DNA from: Massilia sp. erpn
Lineage (GTDB): Bacteria > Pseudomonadota > Gammaproteobacteria > Burkholderiales > Burkholderiaceae_D
Reading direction: 5' to 3'
Assembly: GCF_024400215.1 (NCBI RefSeq)
Contig: NZ_CP053748.1
Location: 4,154,001 to 4,218,000, forward strand
Length of the DNA stretch: 64,000 bases
The position numbers were made by a program, and so were the translations under genes. The notes under the pieces were generated by a model, which was given only the letters and a program-made list of their open reading frames with translations, ran no database searches and had not been told where the DNA came from. Numbering within the stretch: position 1 is the first letter of the stretch; every line of letters starts with the position of its first letter. Shown in pieces: positions 43,008 to 50,883 of this stretch.

Positions 43008-43528
43008 CCACTTTCCTGCATGGTGAAGGGCAGGGGCTGCAGCCCGAAGCCTTCATCCAGCACTTCGATACTGCCCAGCAGCTCCTGTAGGCCGGTGTTC
43101 AAGCTGGCCAGATGCCCCGGTTCGAGCTTGGCCAGCGCCTCCGGCAGCAGGCCGCGTGCCGGTTTCGGCGCCGCCTCCAGCAAGGCATGGCCCTGTTCGG
43201 ATAAGGAGAGTTTTACCACACGCTGGTCTTGCTGGTCGCGCGTTTTGACGATATGCCCTTTGCGCACCAGGCTTTCCAGCAGATTGCTGGTGGTGGCCTG
43301 CTGGATGGCCAGGCGGGCCGTGATCTGGCCCACACGCAGGTCGGGCGTTTCGGCCAGCTCCTGCATGATCCATAACTGGGCGCCATTCACCCCGCATTGT
43401 TTTTCTATCCACAGCGAATGCCGCTGTGCCGCGCGAATAACGATGCGCAGTTTTTGCAGCACTTCCAGATCCGGGCTGGCGGCCCCGGTTGCCATTGCGC
43501 TGCGCTTGCTCTTACCACCCATCTGCAT
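43004..43528 (-). CDS. MarR family transcriptional regulator
   Basis: A 174-aa winged-helix repressor-type protein: LWIMQELAETPDLRVGQITA, the recognition helix ARLAIQQATTSNLLESLVRK, and the wing GHIVKTRDQQDQRVVKLSLS. The N-terminus is basic (GGKSKRSA). It is the first gene of a two-gene operon with the C26 amidotransferase (4-nt overlap), so it probably controls that operon and possibly the convergent antiporter-ligase pair. The ligand is not predictable. Confidence 0.9.
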   Translation of the reverse strand: MQMGGKSKRSAMATGAASPDLEVLQKLRIVIRAAQRHSLWIEKQCGVNGAQLWIMQELAETPDLRVGQITARLAIQQATTSNLLESLVRKGHIVKTRDQQDQRVVKLSLSEQGHALLEAAPKPARGLLPEALAKLEPGHLASLNTGLQELLGSIEVLDEGFGLQPLPFTMQESG

Positions 43529-43588
43529 GTCTCCAATCTGATAGGTTCATCAACGCGGCATGGCAAGGTTTGGTTTACCTGCTGAGCA

Positions 43589-44227
43589 TTATTGGCTGCG
43601 CAAGATGGCGATCACCTCCTCTTCGCTGACCTGGGGGAAGTAGTCATAGTGGCGGCTGACGGCGAGAAAATGCATGGGCGCGGCCAGGCATGCCACCTCG
43701 TCGGCCAGCGGGGCGACCAGTTCGATGGCGTCGGGCGCTGCCACCGGCACGGCGGCGATCAGGCGCGCCGGCTGGCGCGCGCGCAGGGCGCGCAGGGCGG
43801 CGGCCATGGTGGAGCCGGTGGCCAGGCCGTCGTCGACCACGATGACGAGGCGCCCGGCCGGATCGACCGGGCGGCGCGAGGCGCCATAGCTGGCGCGGCG
43901 GCGCTGCATCAGGTCCAGCTGTTCGCGGGTTTGCAGCTCGACCCACTCCATGCTGGTGCGGGTACGGTGGAAGTAGGGCGCCAGTTCGCGCTTGCCATGC
44001 TCATCCACGGCGCCCACGGCCAGTTCGGGATCGATGGCGGAAGGGATTTTGCGCACCAGCACCACGTCCAGTTCACCGTCCAGCGCCTCGGCGATGATCT
44101 TGCCCATGGGGACGGCGCCGCGCGGAATGGCCAGCACCAGCGGCTGGCGGCCACGCAGGGACGACAGGCGCTCGGCCAGCAGGCTGGCAGCGTGTTCCCG
44201 GTCGGAAAAGGGGAGTTCGAAAGTCAT
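43589..44227 (-). CDS. Phosphoribosyltransferase domain protein
   Basis: A 212-aa type-I PRTase-fold protein. The PRPP-binding loop is LVIVVDDGLATGSTMAAALR. LVLAIPRGAVPMGKIIAEAL and DVVLVRKIPSAIDPELAVGA are typical of the stand-alone proteins often annotated as putative phosphoribosyl transferases, some found with erythromycin-esterase or dienelactone-hydrolase domains. The base substrate is unknown. Cytosolic; no obvious partner. Confidence 0.88.
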   Translation of the reverse strand: MTFELPFSDREHAASLLAERLSSLRGRQPLVLAIPRGAVPMGKIIAEALDGELDVVLVRKIPSAIDPELAVGAVDEHGKRELAPYFHRTRTSMEWVELQTREQLDLMQRRRASYGASRRPVDPAGRLVIVVDDGLATGSTMAAALRALRARQPARLIAAVPVAAPDAIELVAPLADEVACLAAPMHFLAVSRHYDYFPQVSEEEVIAILRSQ

Positions 44228-44281
44228 GGTTGCCTCGCTAGGCTGGCATATCTTCCAGCATAGCGCGGCGGGAGGGCGGCG

Positions 44282-44608
44282 TTAAGCCTTGATGTCGATC
44301 AGTGTGCCGATGCGTTCGTCGGCCGCCTGCACCACTTTGGCGGACAGGTCGAAACCGGCTTTGTAGACGAGGGAGTTCGTCATGTCCTTGGCCATGTTTT
44401 CGCTGGACAAGCCTTCCTGCTGCGCCAGGCCGCGCGCGGCGCTGGACAAGGTCACGCCGGTGCCGGCCGGAATGGCTTCCTGGAAGTTGGCCTGCTGCGG
44501 CTGGAAGTTTTGCGTGTTCGCATTGGCAACATTGTGCGCCGTGACATCCAGGGCTTTCTGATTGGCTTGGAGGCCGGACAGGCCGGCGCTGAGAGCGGAA
44601 ATAGCCAT
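44282..44608 (-). CDS. Miniature flagellar rod/hook-like protein
   Basis: A 108-aa protein that keeps both ends of flagellar rod/hook proteins and little else. The N-terminus AISALSAGLSGLQANQKALD-VTAHNVANANTQNF is the Flg_bb_rod motif. The C-terminus MAKDMTNSLVYKAGFDLSAK-VVQAADERIGTLIDIKA is the matching terminal helix. The central domain present in FlgC/FlgF/FlgG/FlgE is missing. It is not in a flagellar cluster. It has no leader, as expected for type-III-exported axial proteins. Possibly an orphan axial protein, or a degenerate rod-protein paralogue. Confidence 0.78.
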   Translation of the reverse strand: MAISALSAGLSGLQANQKALDVTAHNVANANTQNFQPQQANFQEAIPAGTGVTLSSAARGLAQQEGLSSENMAKDMTNSLVYKAGFDLSAKVVQAADERIGTLIDIKA

Positions 44609-44801
44609 GACGTGATTTCCTTAGGGCAAGAGCGGACAGTGTACATGGATTGCCCGGTTGCCGCACGTCAACGCCCAAAAAATAGGCAGGTCATGCAACA
44701 GCTGCTGCCGTGCAAGTGTTGCCATAGCGCGCCAAAACCGGCGCTCAGGCAATAAAAGCTGTCGCAATTAAAGTTCTGCCATTGCCTATAAAAAAGGCAG
44801 A

Positions 44802-46079
44802 TTGCACAATCAGATTATTGCCGCATACCAAGCTCGCCTGGAGACCACCATCAATCCCCTGCGTCATTTCCCTCGGCCGCGCGTCGCGCGCCGCCTTGTC
44901 TTGCCGCTATCGCCTGCGCAGCGCCTGGCGGGCCTGCTGCTGGCGTTGGCCTGCGGCTTGTTGGCCGACGCGGCGCCGGCTGCAACTGGGCTGGCGCAAG
45001 GCCTGATGCCGCTCGATGCGCGGCTGAACGAGCAGATCCTCATGCTGCCGGCCGGTCCCGGCGGCCGCGAGCGCCTGGAAACCACGCTGTTCAAGCCGGA
45101 TGGGCCCGGCCCGTTCCCCCTGCTCGTCATCAACCACGGCAAGGCGCCCGGCAATCCGCGCCTGCAGCGGCGTGACCGCTTCGTGTATATGGCGGCTGCT
45201 TTCGTGCGGCGCGGCTATGCGGTGCTGGTTCCCATGCGCACCGGTTTTGCCAATTCCAGCGGCCGCTACAGCGATTTCGGCTGCAATATGACGGCCAACG
45301 GCTATGCCCAGGCCGCCGACATCGCCGACGTGCTGGAGTACGCCAGCCAGCAGTCCTGGATCGACGCCCGCCGCATCGTGGTTGCGGGCCAATCCTATGG
45401 CGGCCTGGCCAGCATGGCCCTGGCGACCCAGGACATTCCCGGCGTGCGCGGCGTGCTCAATTTCGCCGGCGGCTTGCGCACCGTCGGCGGCAGCTGCGAC
45501 TGGCAACAGGCGCTGGTGCAGGCCTTCGCCGATTACGGCCGGCGCAGCCGCCTGCCCAGTCTGTGGCTGTATGGCGCCAACGATTCCTTCTTCGCGCCGC
45601 CCCTGGTCAGCCGCCTGCACCAGGCTTACACGCGTGGCGGCGGCAAGGCGCAGCTGCTGGCCTATGGCGCCTTCAAGAGCGACGCCCACCGCATGCTGGC
45701 CAGCCGCGACGGCGAGAAAATCTGGCTGCCCCATGCCGAGCGCTTCCTGCAAGCGATCGGCATGCCCTTCCGCGAAGTGTATGCACTGGCCGAAACGCCA
45801 GCCGCGCCCGCCAGCAACTACGCGGCGCTGGAGGATGTGGCCGCCTTGCCCTATCTGCCGGAGCGCGGGCGCGAGCAATACCGCGCCTTCCTCCAGCGCA
45901 TGACGCCGCGCGCTTTCGCCATTTCCGCCAGCGGCGCCTGGGGCTGGGCGGAAGAGGGCGAAGAACCGGAAGCGCGCGCGCTGGCGGCCTGCCAGTCGTC
46001 CAGCGAACAGCCCTGCCGCCTGTATTCAGTCGATGAAAGAGTGGTGTGGCCGGACGCGAGCGCCGGCCGTACCGACTGA
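44802..46079 (+). CDS. Exported alpha/beta hydrolase (dienelactone-hydrolase-like)
   Basis: Serine hydrolase of up to 425 aa. The alpha/beta core begins about residue 85 with PFPLLVINHGKAPGNPR; the nucleophile elbow is RRIVVAGQSYGGLASMAL; the acid is likely in LWLYGANDSFF and the His in FKSDAHRMLAS. A hydrophobic signal-like segment LAGLLLALACGLLADAAPAA lies at about residues 43-62. No ATG occurs before residue 69; the frame opens at TTG 44802 with AAGG 7 nt upstream, the best start I can find that keeps the signal segment. Substrate unknown; relatives act on esters or peptides. Confidence 0.8.
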   Translation: MHNQIIAAYQARLETTINPLRHFPRPRVARRLVLPLSPAQRLAGLLLALACGLLADAAPAATGLAQGLMPLDARLNEQILMLPAGPGGRERLETTLFKPDGPGPFPLLVINHGKAPGNPRLQRRDRFVYMAAAFVRRGYAVLVPMRTGFANSSGRYSDFGCNMTANGYAQAADIADVLEYASQQSWIDARRIVVAGQSYGGLASMALATQDIPGVRGVLNFAGGLRTVGGSCDWQQALVQAFADYGRRSRLPSLWLYGANDSFFAPPLVSRLHQAYTRGGGKAQLLAYGAFKSDAHRMLASRDGEKIWLPHAERFLQAIGMPFREVYALAETPAAPASNYAALEDVAALPYLPERGREQYRAFLQRMTPRAFAISASGAWGWAEEGEEPEARALAACQSSSEQPCRLYSVDERVVWPDASAGRTD

Positions 46080-46081
46080 GG

Positions 46082-46519
46082 CTAGAGCCAGACGCGGATA
46101 CTCAGATAGGCGGCCAGCGACAACAGCGCGCTGCCGCACAAGGCGGGCCGTACGCCCGCGCTCATGCGCTGCGCCATCACCGCGCTGCCATGGTGCAGCT
46201 CGGCATAGGCCAGCGCCGCCAGCACATTTTGCAAGGCCACGAAGAGATTGAGCGCGAGCGCCAGGCCCAGGCAGAGCGTGGTGCTGAAGGTTTCGCGCGA
46301 AAACTGCTCCAGCTGCGGGATATTCTCCATGCTCAGGATCAGCAGCAAGCCCTGGGCGATGCCGAACATCATGCCCCAGCTGGTGCGGCGCATGAAGCGC
46401 GGGTTGTAGTAGTCGGCATGCCATTGCGGAATCAGGGCCAGGGCGTGCATGACCAGCACGGCGATCGTCAGTGCCTGCAACACCCAGTAGACCGAATCGA
46501 AAGTCCTCAATGCTTCCAT
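46082..46519 (-). CDS. Four-helix membrane protein, unknown
   Basis: A 145-aa protein with four predicted TMs (about 10-30, 48-66, 80-100, 118-140). No family recognised. It starts MEALRTFDSVYWVLQAL after AGGAATCGCC; a nine-residue upstream extension is possible. It is convergent with the hydrolase (two bases between stops) and downstream of the McrBC-like operon on the same strand. Confidence 0.7.
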   Translation of the reverse strand: MEALRTFDSVYWVLQALTIAVLVMHALALIPQWHADYYNPRFMRRTSWGMMFGIAQGLLLILSMENIPQLEQFSRETFSTTLCLGLALALNLFVALQNVLAALAYAELHHGSAVMAQRMSAGVRPALCGSALLSLAAYLSIRVWL

Positions 46520-46625
46520 GGCGATTCCTGGCGGGGGAAAAGTCAAAATAGCATAATCCGGGGATGGCCATCCGCATGATACGGCGCATTAAATTCTGCC
46601 CGAACGCGCAACAGTGGATGGGGAA

Positions 46626-48056
46626 TCAGGCGAACAGGCTGAAGCCGGCGGTGTAATGCTGCAGGATATCGGCCGTGGCCTGGGTGCGCACGGCCAGTTG
46701 ATGAAAAGCGGTGCCGGGCAGGCGGCCGGTCTCGCCCCAGGCTTGCCAGGCGCAGGAGCGCAGCCCGTTTTCCTCTCCCGGCACCCAGATTTCAACGTCG
46801 ATCCGGCTTTCCTCATGGCTTTTCAGGTGGTGCTGCATCAGCAGCCAGCGGTAGGCCTCCAGACTGGCAATGTCCTGCTGCAGCTTGGCCTGTTCGCAAA
46901 ACCTGCGCCAGTCCTGCCAGGTTTTCGGCTGCTGCCTGGTGCTTGGCGCAGCCGGTCTGGTGTGGAAGAAGGCGTCCTGGGCGTAGGCGGCGGAATATTT
47001 GAAATCGATCAGCAGCAAGCGGCCTTCCTCGCCTTCGACCACCAGGTCGGGGCGGCGGGCCGTCCCATTCCAGGCAAACAGCTCATGCCGCACGCGTGTC
47101 CAGCGCTGGCGCTGGGCCGGTGTGGCCTGGTGCAGCAGCTCATGGTCGCAGCACAGGATGCGCTCGGCGCCAAAATGGGCCAGCGCATAGTTCAGGCATG
47201 CCGCTTCCCAGACGCGGTAGAAGCCTTTCAGACCGAAGATATCGCCGCCGTTGGCGCTGGCGGAGCAATGCAGCAGCTGTTCCAGCGTATGGGCCAGCTC
47301 GCGCGCCTCCGCGTGGATGGGCGGTGCGCTGCAGGTCGCGGCGTCAAAGGCGTCCTGCAACTGGGCCAGGGTGGTATGGTGGCCGGCGCCGAACAAGGAG
47401 GCATCCTTGGGCAGATGCTGGCTGTCGGCAAAGCGCGCGGCCAGCGTTTCCCATTCCTCCAGCAGGCTGGGGGCGATTTCCTGGCCGGCGGCGGGGAAGA
47501 GATGATGCAGCGCATCCAGGGCGATCCAGCAGGCCAGGCCGACCAGGTCGGTGCTGGTGCGCTGCAGGCGTACCGGCTGCGCCAGCATCGTATCGAAGTA
47601 GGGCGTATGGTCCGGCAGGTAGGTGGCGCGCTCCAGATTGCGGCTGATATAACGCGCATCGAAGCCGGGCGCGAGACCGGGCGCGCGGACCTGGGCCAGC
47701 AGGCTGGGATCGCTCATGCGCCGGATCAGCGCGATATGGCTGGCGAGCTTGCTGTAGTCGAGATCCTGCTCCCGGCTGGCTTGGGTGGCCTGCCCCTGCG
47801 CCGCCTTCAGATAGCCGTCGCGCTTGCTCGTATTCTCCTTGGGGTATTCGCGCGCGAAGCGGGCCAGCACGCGGGACAGATGGCCCAGGCCGTGCTCCTT
47901 GCTTTCATCGGGGCGCAAGCGATAGCCGTAGGGCAGGCGCAGGCTGGCGCTGCCGTCCGTATTGCGTACCAGGCCGACATAGGATTCGCTGGTGCAGTCG
48001 AGCGTGGCCGCTTCCAGCGCAAACTGCCAGCCGCTATGCTTCAGGCCAGGCTTCAC
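46626..48056 (-). CDS. McrC/LlaJI-like restriction nuclease subunit
   Basis: A 476-aa protein, partner of the McrB-like ATPase it overlaps by 4 nt. The N-terminal TSESYVGLVRNTDGSASLRL-PYGYRL stretch resembles LlaJI-family/McrC N-terminal domains. The C-terminal part is a PD-(D/E)xK nuclease: conserved Glu284 in GFYRVWEAACLNYAL, Pro336-Asp337 in ARRPDLVVEG, Asp351-x-Lys353 in LLLIDFKYS, then QxxxxxxxY-type KLQQDIASLEAYRWLL. It is expected to cut DNA when activated by the GTPase/ATPase ring. No methyltransferase is nearby, which favours a modification-dependent (type IV-like) or other anti-phage mode over a classical R-M system. Confidence 0.8.
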   Translation of the reverse strand: MKPGLKHSGWQFALEAATLDCTSESYVGLVRNTDGSASLRLPYGYRLRPDESKEHGLGHLSRVLARFAREYPKENTSKRDGYLKAAQGQATQASREQDLDYSKLASHIALIRRMSDPSLLAQVRAPGLAPGFDARYISRNLERATYLPDHTPYFDTMLAQPVRLQRTSTDLVGLACWIALDALHHLFPAAGQEIAPSLLEEWETLAARFADSQHLPKDASLFGAGHHTTLAQLQDAFDAATCSAPPIHAEARELAHTLEQLLHCSASANGGDIFGLKGFYRVWEAACLNYALAHFGAERILCCDHELLHQATPAQRQRWTRVRHELFAWNGTARRPDLVVEGEEGRLLLIDFKYSAAYAQDAFFHTRPAAPSTRQQPKTWQDWRRFCEQAKLQQDIASLEAYRWLLMQHHLKSHEESRIDVEIWVPGEENGLRSCAWQAWGETGRLPGTAFHQLAVRTQATADILQHYTAGFSLFA

Positions 48057-49354
48057 GCGCTGGCCGTCTCGGCCGGCGCCAGCAGGCCGGCCAGCAGCAT
48101 GACCGCGTGTTCCGGCGTGGCGAATTCGCCGAAGGTGCGTGGATCGTCGCCGGCCATGCCGCCTAGCCGCAGCAAGGCAAACAAGGGGCTGCGGTCGCGT
48201 GAGAAGACGTTATCCCAAAGGAAGAACATCAGCTTGTTGCGGATGGTTTCCAGCGTGATGAGGGGGCGTGGCGCCTGCTCGAGCGCGTCGATGTGATCGA
48301 TCAGATTTGTTGCCAGCAGCTGCGGCTGGTAGGGGTCCACATCCGCCGGCCAACCGATGAGGAATTTCTCGAAATCGTTTTTCACGCTCATGGTAAGCAA
48401 ATTCTCGCCAAAGCCGTAAGACGTCGACGTGGGGAAGATCTTGACCCAATCGCTATGCGTGAGCTTGCCAACGAGTGGCGCCAGTTGCGCCTTGAGCGCC
48501 GCCACGATCGCACCGGGCTTTTCCGGCCCACGGCGTGGCACTTTAAGGAACCAGAGACCGATTTGCTTGTCGTCGATATTGCGGCCACGGAAGCTGCCGG
48601 CAATATAGTCGTTGAGCCGGGTCAGCAGACTGAGCCAGTCGCCGTCCACGCCCTCGACGGCCAGGCTGCACTGGCGCTCGTGCAAAATGCCACCTGGCTG
48701 GCCACTCCACGGCATAAAGGCAAAGTCCCAGCGGCGCTTGAAGGCGCTGTCCATGTAGTACACCGATTCGTCGCTGGTGTTCATGGTGCCGATCAGGGAT
48801 AGATTGGGCGGCAGATAGAGTTTCTGCGCAGGGCAGGCGTCGGCGGGCGCGCCCAGCCGCTTCAATTCATTCTGCAGAGCGCCGTGGAATAGCTGGCACA
48901 GCTCGATGCCATATTCCGAGCGGCCGTTATCGTTGCGGTCGAGCAGTTGGAAGATATCGCCGAAGATCTGGGCGCAGTTGCCGCGGTTGATTTCGTCGAT
49001 CACCAGCAAGACATTTTTTTCAGTATCGGAGTAGGCCAGGGCCACGGCTTTGAGCAGCGGCCCAATATGGATGTTGTACTCGATGGAGGAGCGCTCCACC
49101 TCTTCCTGGATGGTGGTGACGGGAATCGGCCCGGCGGCGCTGAGCAGGTATTTCTGCTGATACTTGCTGGTCTGCGGCAGCAGCTTGGCGAGGAAATCGC
49201 CGTAACCATATTCGGGATGGAAAGTGGTTTCAATCAGGCGCGGGCCAGGCACGGTGATGCCCAGTTCCTCTTCGGCGATTTTCCTGACACGGAAACTCTT
49301 GCCGCAGCCTGGCGGACCAAACAGGATTTTTTGCACACAAGTCACAGCAGCCAT
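48053..49354 (-). CDS. McrB-like AAA+ NTPase of a two-gene restriction system
   Basis: A 433-aa AAA+ protein. Walker A GPPGCGKS is at 13-20; Walker B plus McrB signature VIDEINRGN at 118-126; sensor loop GTMNTSD at 189-195; FKRRWDF at about 205-211. FHPEYGYGDF at 46-55 is another McrB hallmark. The NTPase domain begins almost at residue 1, so the N-terminal DNA-recognition domain of classical McrB is absent. The C-terminal 200 residues (ITLETIRNKLMFFLWDNVFS) are typical of the family. AAGGAA lies 2 nt before ATG 49354; a six-residue extension is possible. Operon with the nuclease gene. Confidence 0.85.
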   Translation of the reverse strand: MAAVTCVQKILFGPPGCGKSFRVRKIAEEELGITVPGPRLIETTFHPEYGYGDFLAKLLPQTSKYQQKYLLSAAGPIPVTTIQEEVERSSIEYNIHIGPLLKAVALAYSDTEKNVLLVIDEINRGNCAQIFGDIFQLLDRNDNGRSEYGIELCQLFHGALQNELKRLGAPADACPAQKLYLPPNLSLIGTMNTSDESVYYMDSAFKRRWDFAFMPWSGQPGGILHERQCSLAVEGVDGDWLSLLTRLNDYIAGSFRGRNIDDKQIGLWFLKVPRRGPEKPGAIVAALKAQLAPLVGKLTHSDWVKIFPTSTSYGFGENLLTMSVKNDFEKFLIGWPADVDPYQPQLLATNLIDHIDALEQAPRPLITLETIRNKLMFFLWDNVFSRDRSPLFALLRLGGMAGDDPRTFGEFATPEHAVMLLAGLLAPAETASA

Positions 49355-49440
49355 AGTTCCTTTCGCAAGCACTCAGGTGAGGAAAGATTGTACTATGGAA
49401 ATAATGTTGCCTGTAAAGCCATGGCGGGTGCTGCGCAAGG

Positions 49441-50316
49441 TCAGCGCAGCCAGGCAATGACTTCCTGCGCCACCAGCGCCGGCTGCTCGCGCTGCGGGAA
49501 GTGGCCCACGCCATCGAGCAGCACGCGGCGGTAGGGCGCGGCGAACAGGTGTTCGCGGTGCTCGGAGGTGGCGGGGCCATTGGCGCCATCGAGGGCGCCG
49601 TGTAGGGTCAAGGTCGGCACGGTGATGACGGAATTGCGCCGCAGCTCCGTTTCCAGCGCCGAATAATAGGGATCGGATTCCGCCCAGCCCCAGCGGTGGC
49701 GGTAGGAATGTACGGTGACGCTGGCCCAGTCGGGATTGTCGAAGGCGTGGGCCGTGGTGCGGAAATCGGCTTCGTTGAATTGCCAGCCCGGCGACCAGGT
49801 CTGCCACAGCAGATGGGCCAGTTCGCGCCTTTCCTTGCGCACGGCGACCGCGCCACGCTCGGTCGCCATATACCAGTGATACCAGTAATTGCGCGCCTGG
49901 GCCAGGCTCAGCGTCTGGTGCGGGTCGTTGCTGCCCCAGCCGACGGAAATGCCGACGCAGCGTTCGACCTTTTCCGGCGCCAGCAGGGCGGCGTTGTAGG
50001 CGGCGCGCGCGCCCCAGTCATGGCCGACTACGCGGAAGCGGCTGATCTCCAGGGCCAGCGCCATATCGAAGACATCCTGAGCCAGCGCGCTGAGCTGGCC
50101 GCTGCGCGGGGTGGCGCTGTCACGAAAGCGGGTATCGCCGCTGCCGCGCAGGCTGGGCACCAGCACGCGGTAGCCCTGGTCGGCCAAGGCCGGCGCCAGC
50201 GCATTCCAGGTATGCACATCGTCGGGCCAGCCATGCAGCAGAAAGACCGGAGCGCCTTGCGGCGGGCCGTATTCTCTGTAGGCAATATGCAAACGCTCGG
50301 TCGTCAGGAATTGCAT
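49441..50316 (-). CDS. Alpha/beta hydrolase (epoxide-hydrolase-like)
   Basis: A 291-aa hydrolase: HGxP oxyanion motif in VFLLHGWPDDVHTWNAL; LVPSLRGSGDTRF; the nucleophile is Asp in FRVVGHDWGARAAYNAAL, as in epoxide hydrolases and haloalkane dehalogenases rather than serine esterases; the catalytic His is in LDGVGHFPQREQP. ATG 50316 follows GGGAGGAAGC; seven more residues are possible upstream. Cytosolic, divergent from trxC. Confidence 0.87.
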   Translation of the reverse strand: MQFLTTERLHIAYREYGPPQGAPVFLLHGWPDDVHTWNALAPALADQGYRVLVPSLRGSGDTRFRDSATPRSGQLSALAQDVFDMALALEISRFRVVGHDWGARAAYNAALLAPEKVERCVGISVGWGSNDPHQTLSLAQARNYWYHWYMATERGAVAVRKERRELAHLLWQTWSPGWQFNEADFRTTAHAFDNPDWASVTVHSYRHRWGWAESDPYYSALETELRRNSVITVPTLTLHGALDGANGPATSEHREHLFAAPYRRVLLDGVGHFPQREQPALVAQEVIAWLR

Positions 50317-50418
50317 GCTTCCTCCCAGCTCAGGCATAGGGTCCGATTATCGGGCGCGGCCGTTCTGCAAACAAGCGAAATCTTCGCTACACTGCGCCCC
50401 ACCAGGATGGAGACCCCA

Positions 50419-50877
50419 ATGACTACTTCAAGCTCCGCGCCGGCCGAGGCGCTGCACATCGTTTGCCCCCATTGCGACGCGGTCAACCGCGTTCCCACCG
50501 TCCGCCTGCGCGAAGAACCGGTCTGCGGCAAATGCCAGAAGCCGTTGTTTACCGGGCAGCCGGTGGATTTGTCGAGCGCGCGCTTCCTCAAGCATATCGA
50601 GCGCAGCGATTTGCCGGTGCTGGTCGATTTCTGGGCGCCCTGGTGCGGCCCCTGCCGCCAGATGGCGCCGTTCTATGCGCAGGCGGCGCAGCGCCTGGAA
50701 CCGGCCTTCCGCGTGGTGAAGGTGAATACCGAGGAGGCCCAGGATCTGGCAGCGCGCTACGCCATCCGCAGCATTCCTACCCTGGCCCTGTTCAAGGGGG
50801 GACGCGAAGTGGCGCGCCAGCCGGGCGCGATGGACGTCAACAATATCCTGGCCTGGGTGCAGCAGCACGCGCGCTGA
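50419..50877 (+). CDS. trxC: Thioredoxin 2
   Basis: A 152-aa TrxC: an N-terminal zinc ribbon with two CxxC pairs (IVCPHCDAVNRVP and EPVCGKCQKPL) followed by a thioredoxin domain with active site FWAPWCGPCRQMAPF and cis-Pro in IRSIPTLALFKGG. TrxC reduces disulfides under oxidative stress. I chose ATG 50419 (MTTSSSAPAEAL), 7 nt after GGAG; an in-frame ATG at 50407 would add four residues. Divergent from the epoxide-hydrolase-like gene. Confidence 0.94.
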   Translation: MTTSSSAPAEALHIVCPHCDAVNRVPTVRLREEPVCGKCQKPLFTGQPVDLSSARFLKHIERSDLPVLVDFWAPWCGPCRQMAPFYAQAAQRLEPAFRVVKVNTEEAQDLAARYAIRSIPTLALFKGGREVARQPGAMDVNNILAWVQQHAR

Positions 50878-50883
50878 CGTGCT

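Noticed and set aside
46614..48296. 560-codon plus-strand frame opposite the McrC-like gene
   Set aside because: No domain signature; the minus-strand pair has intact catalytic motifs and coupled starts.
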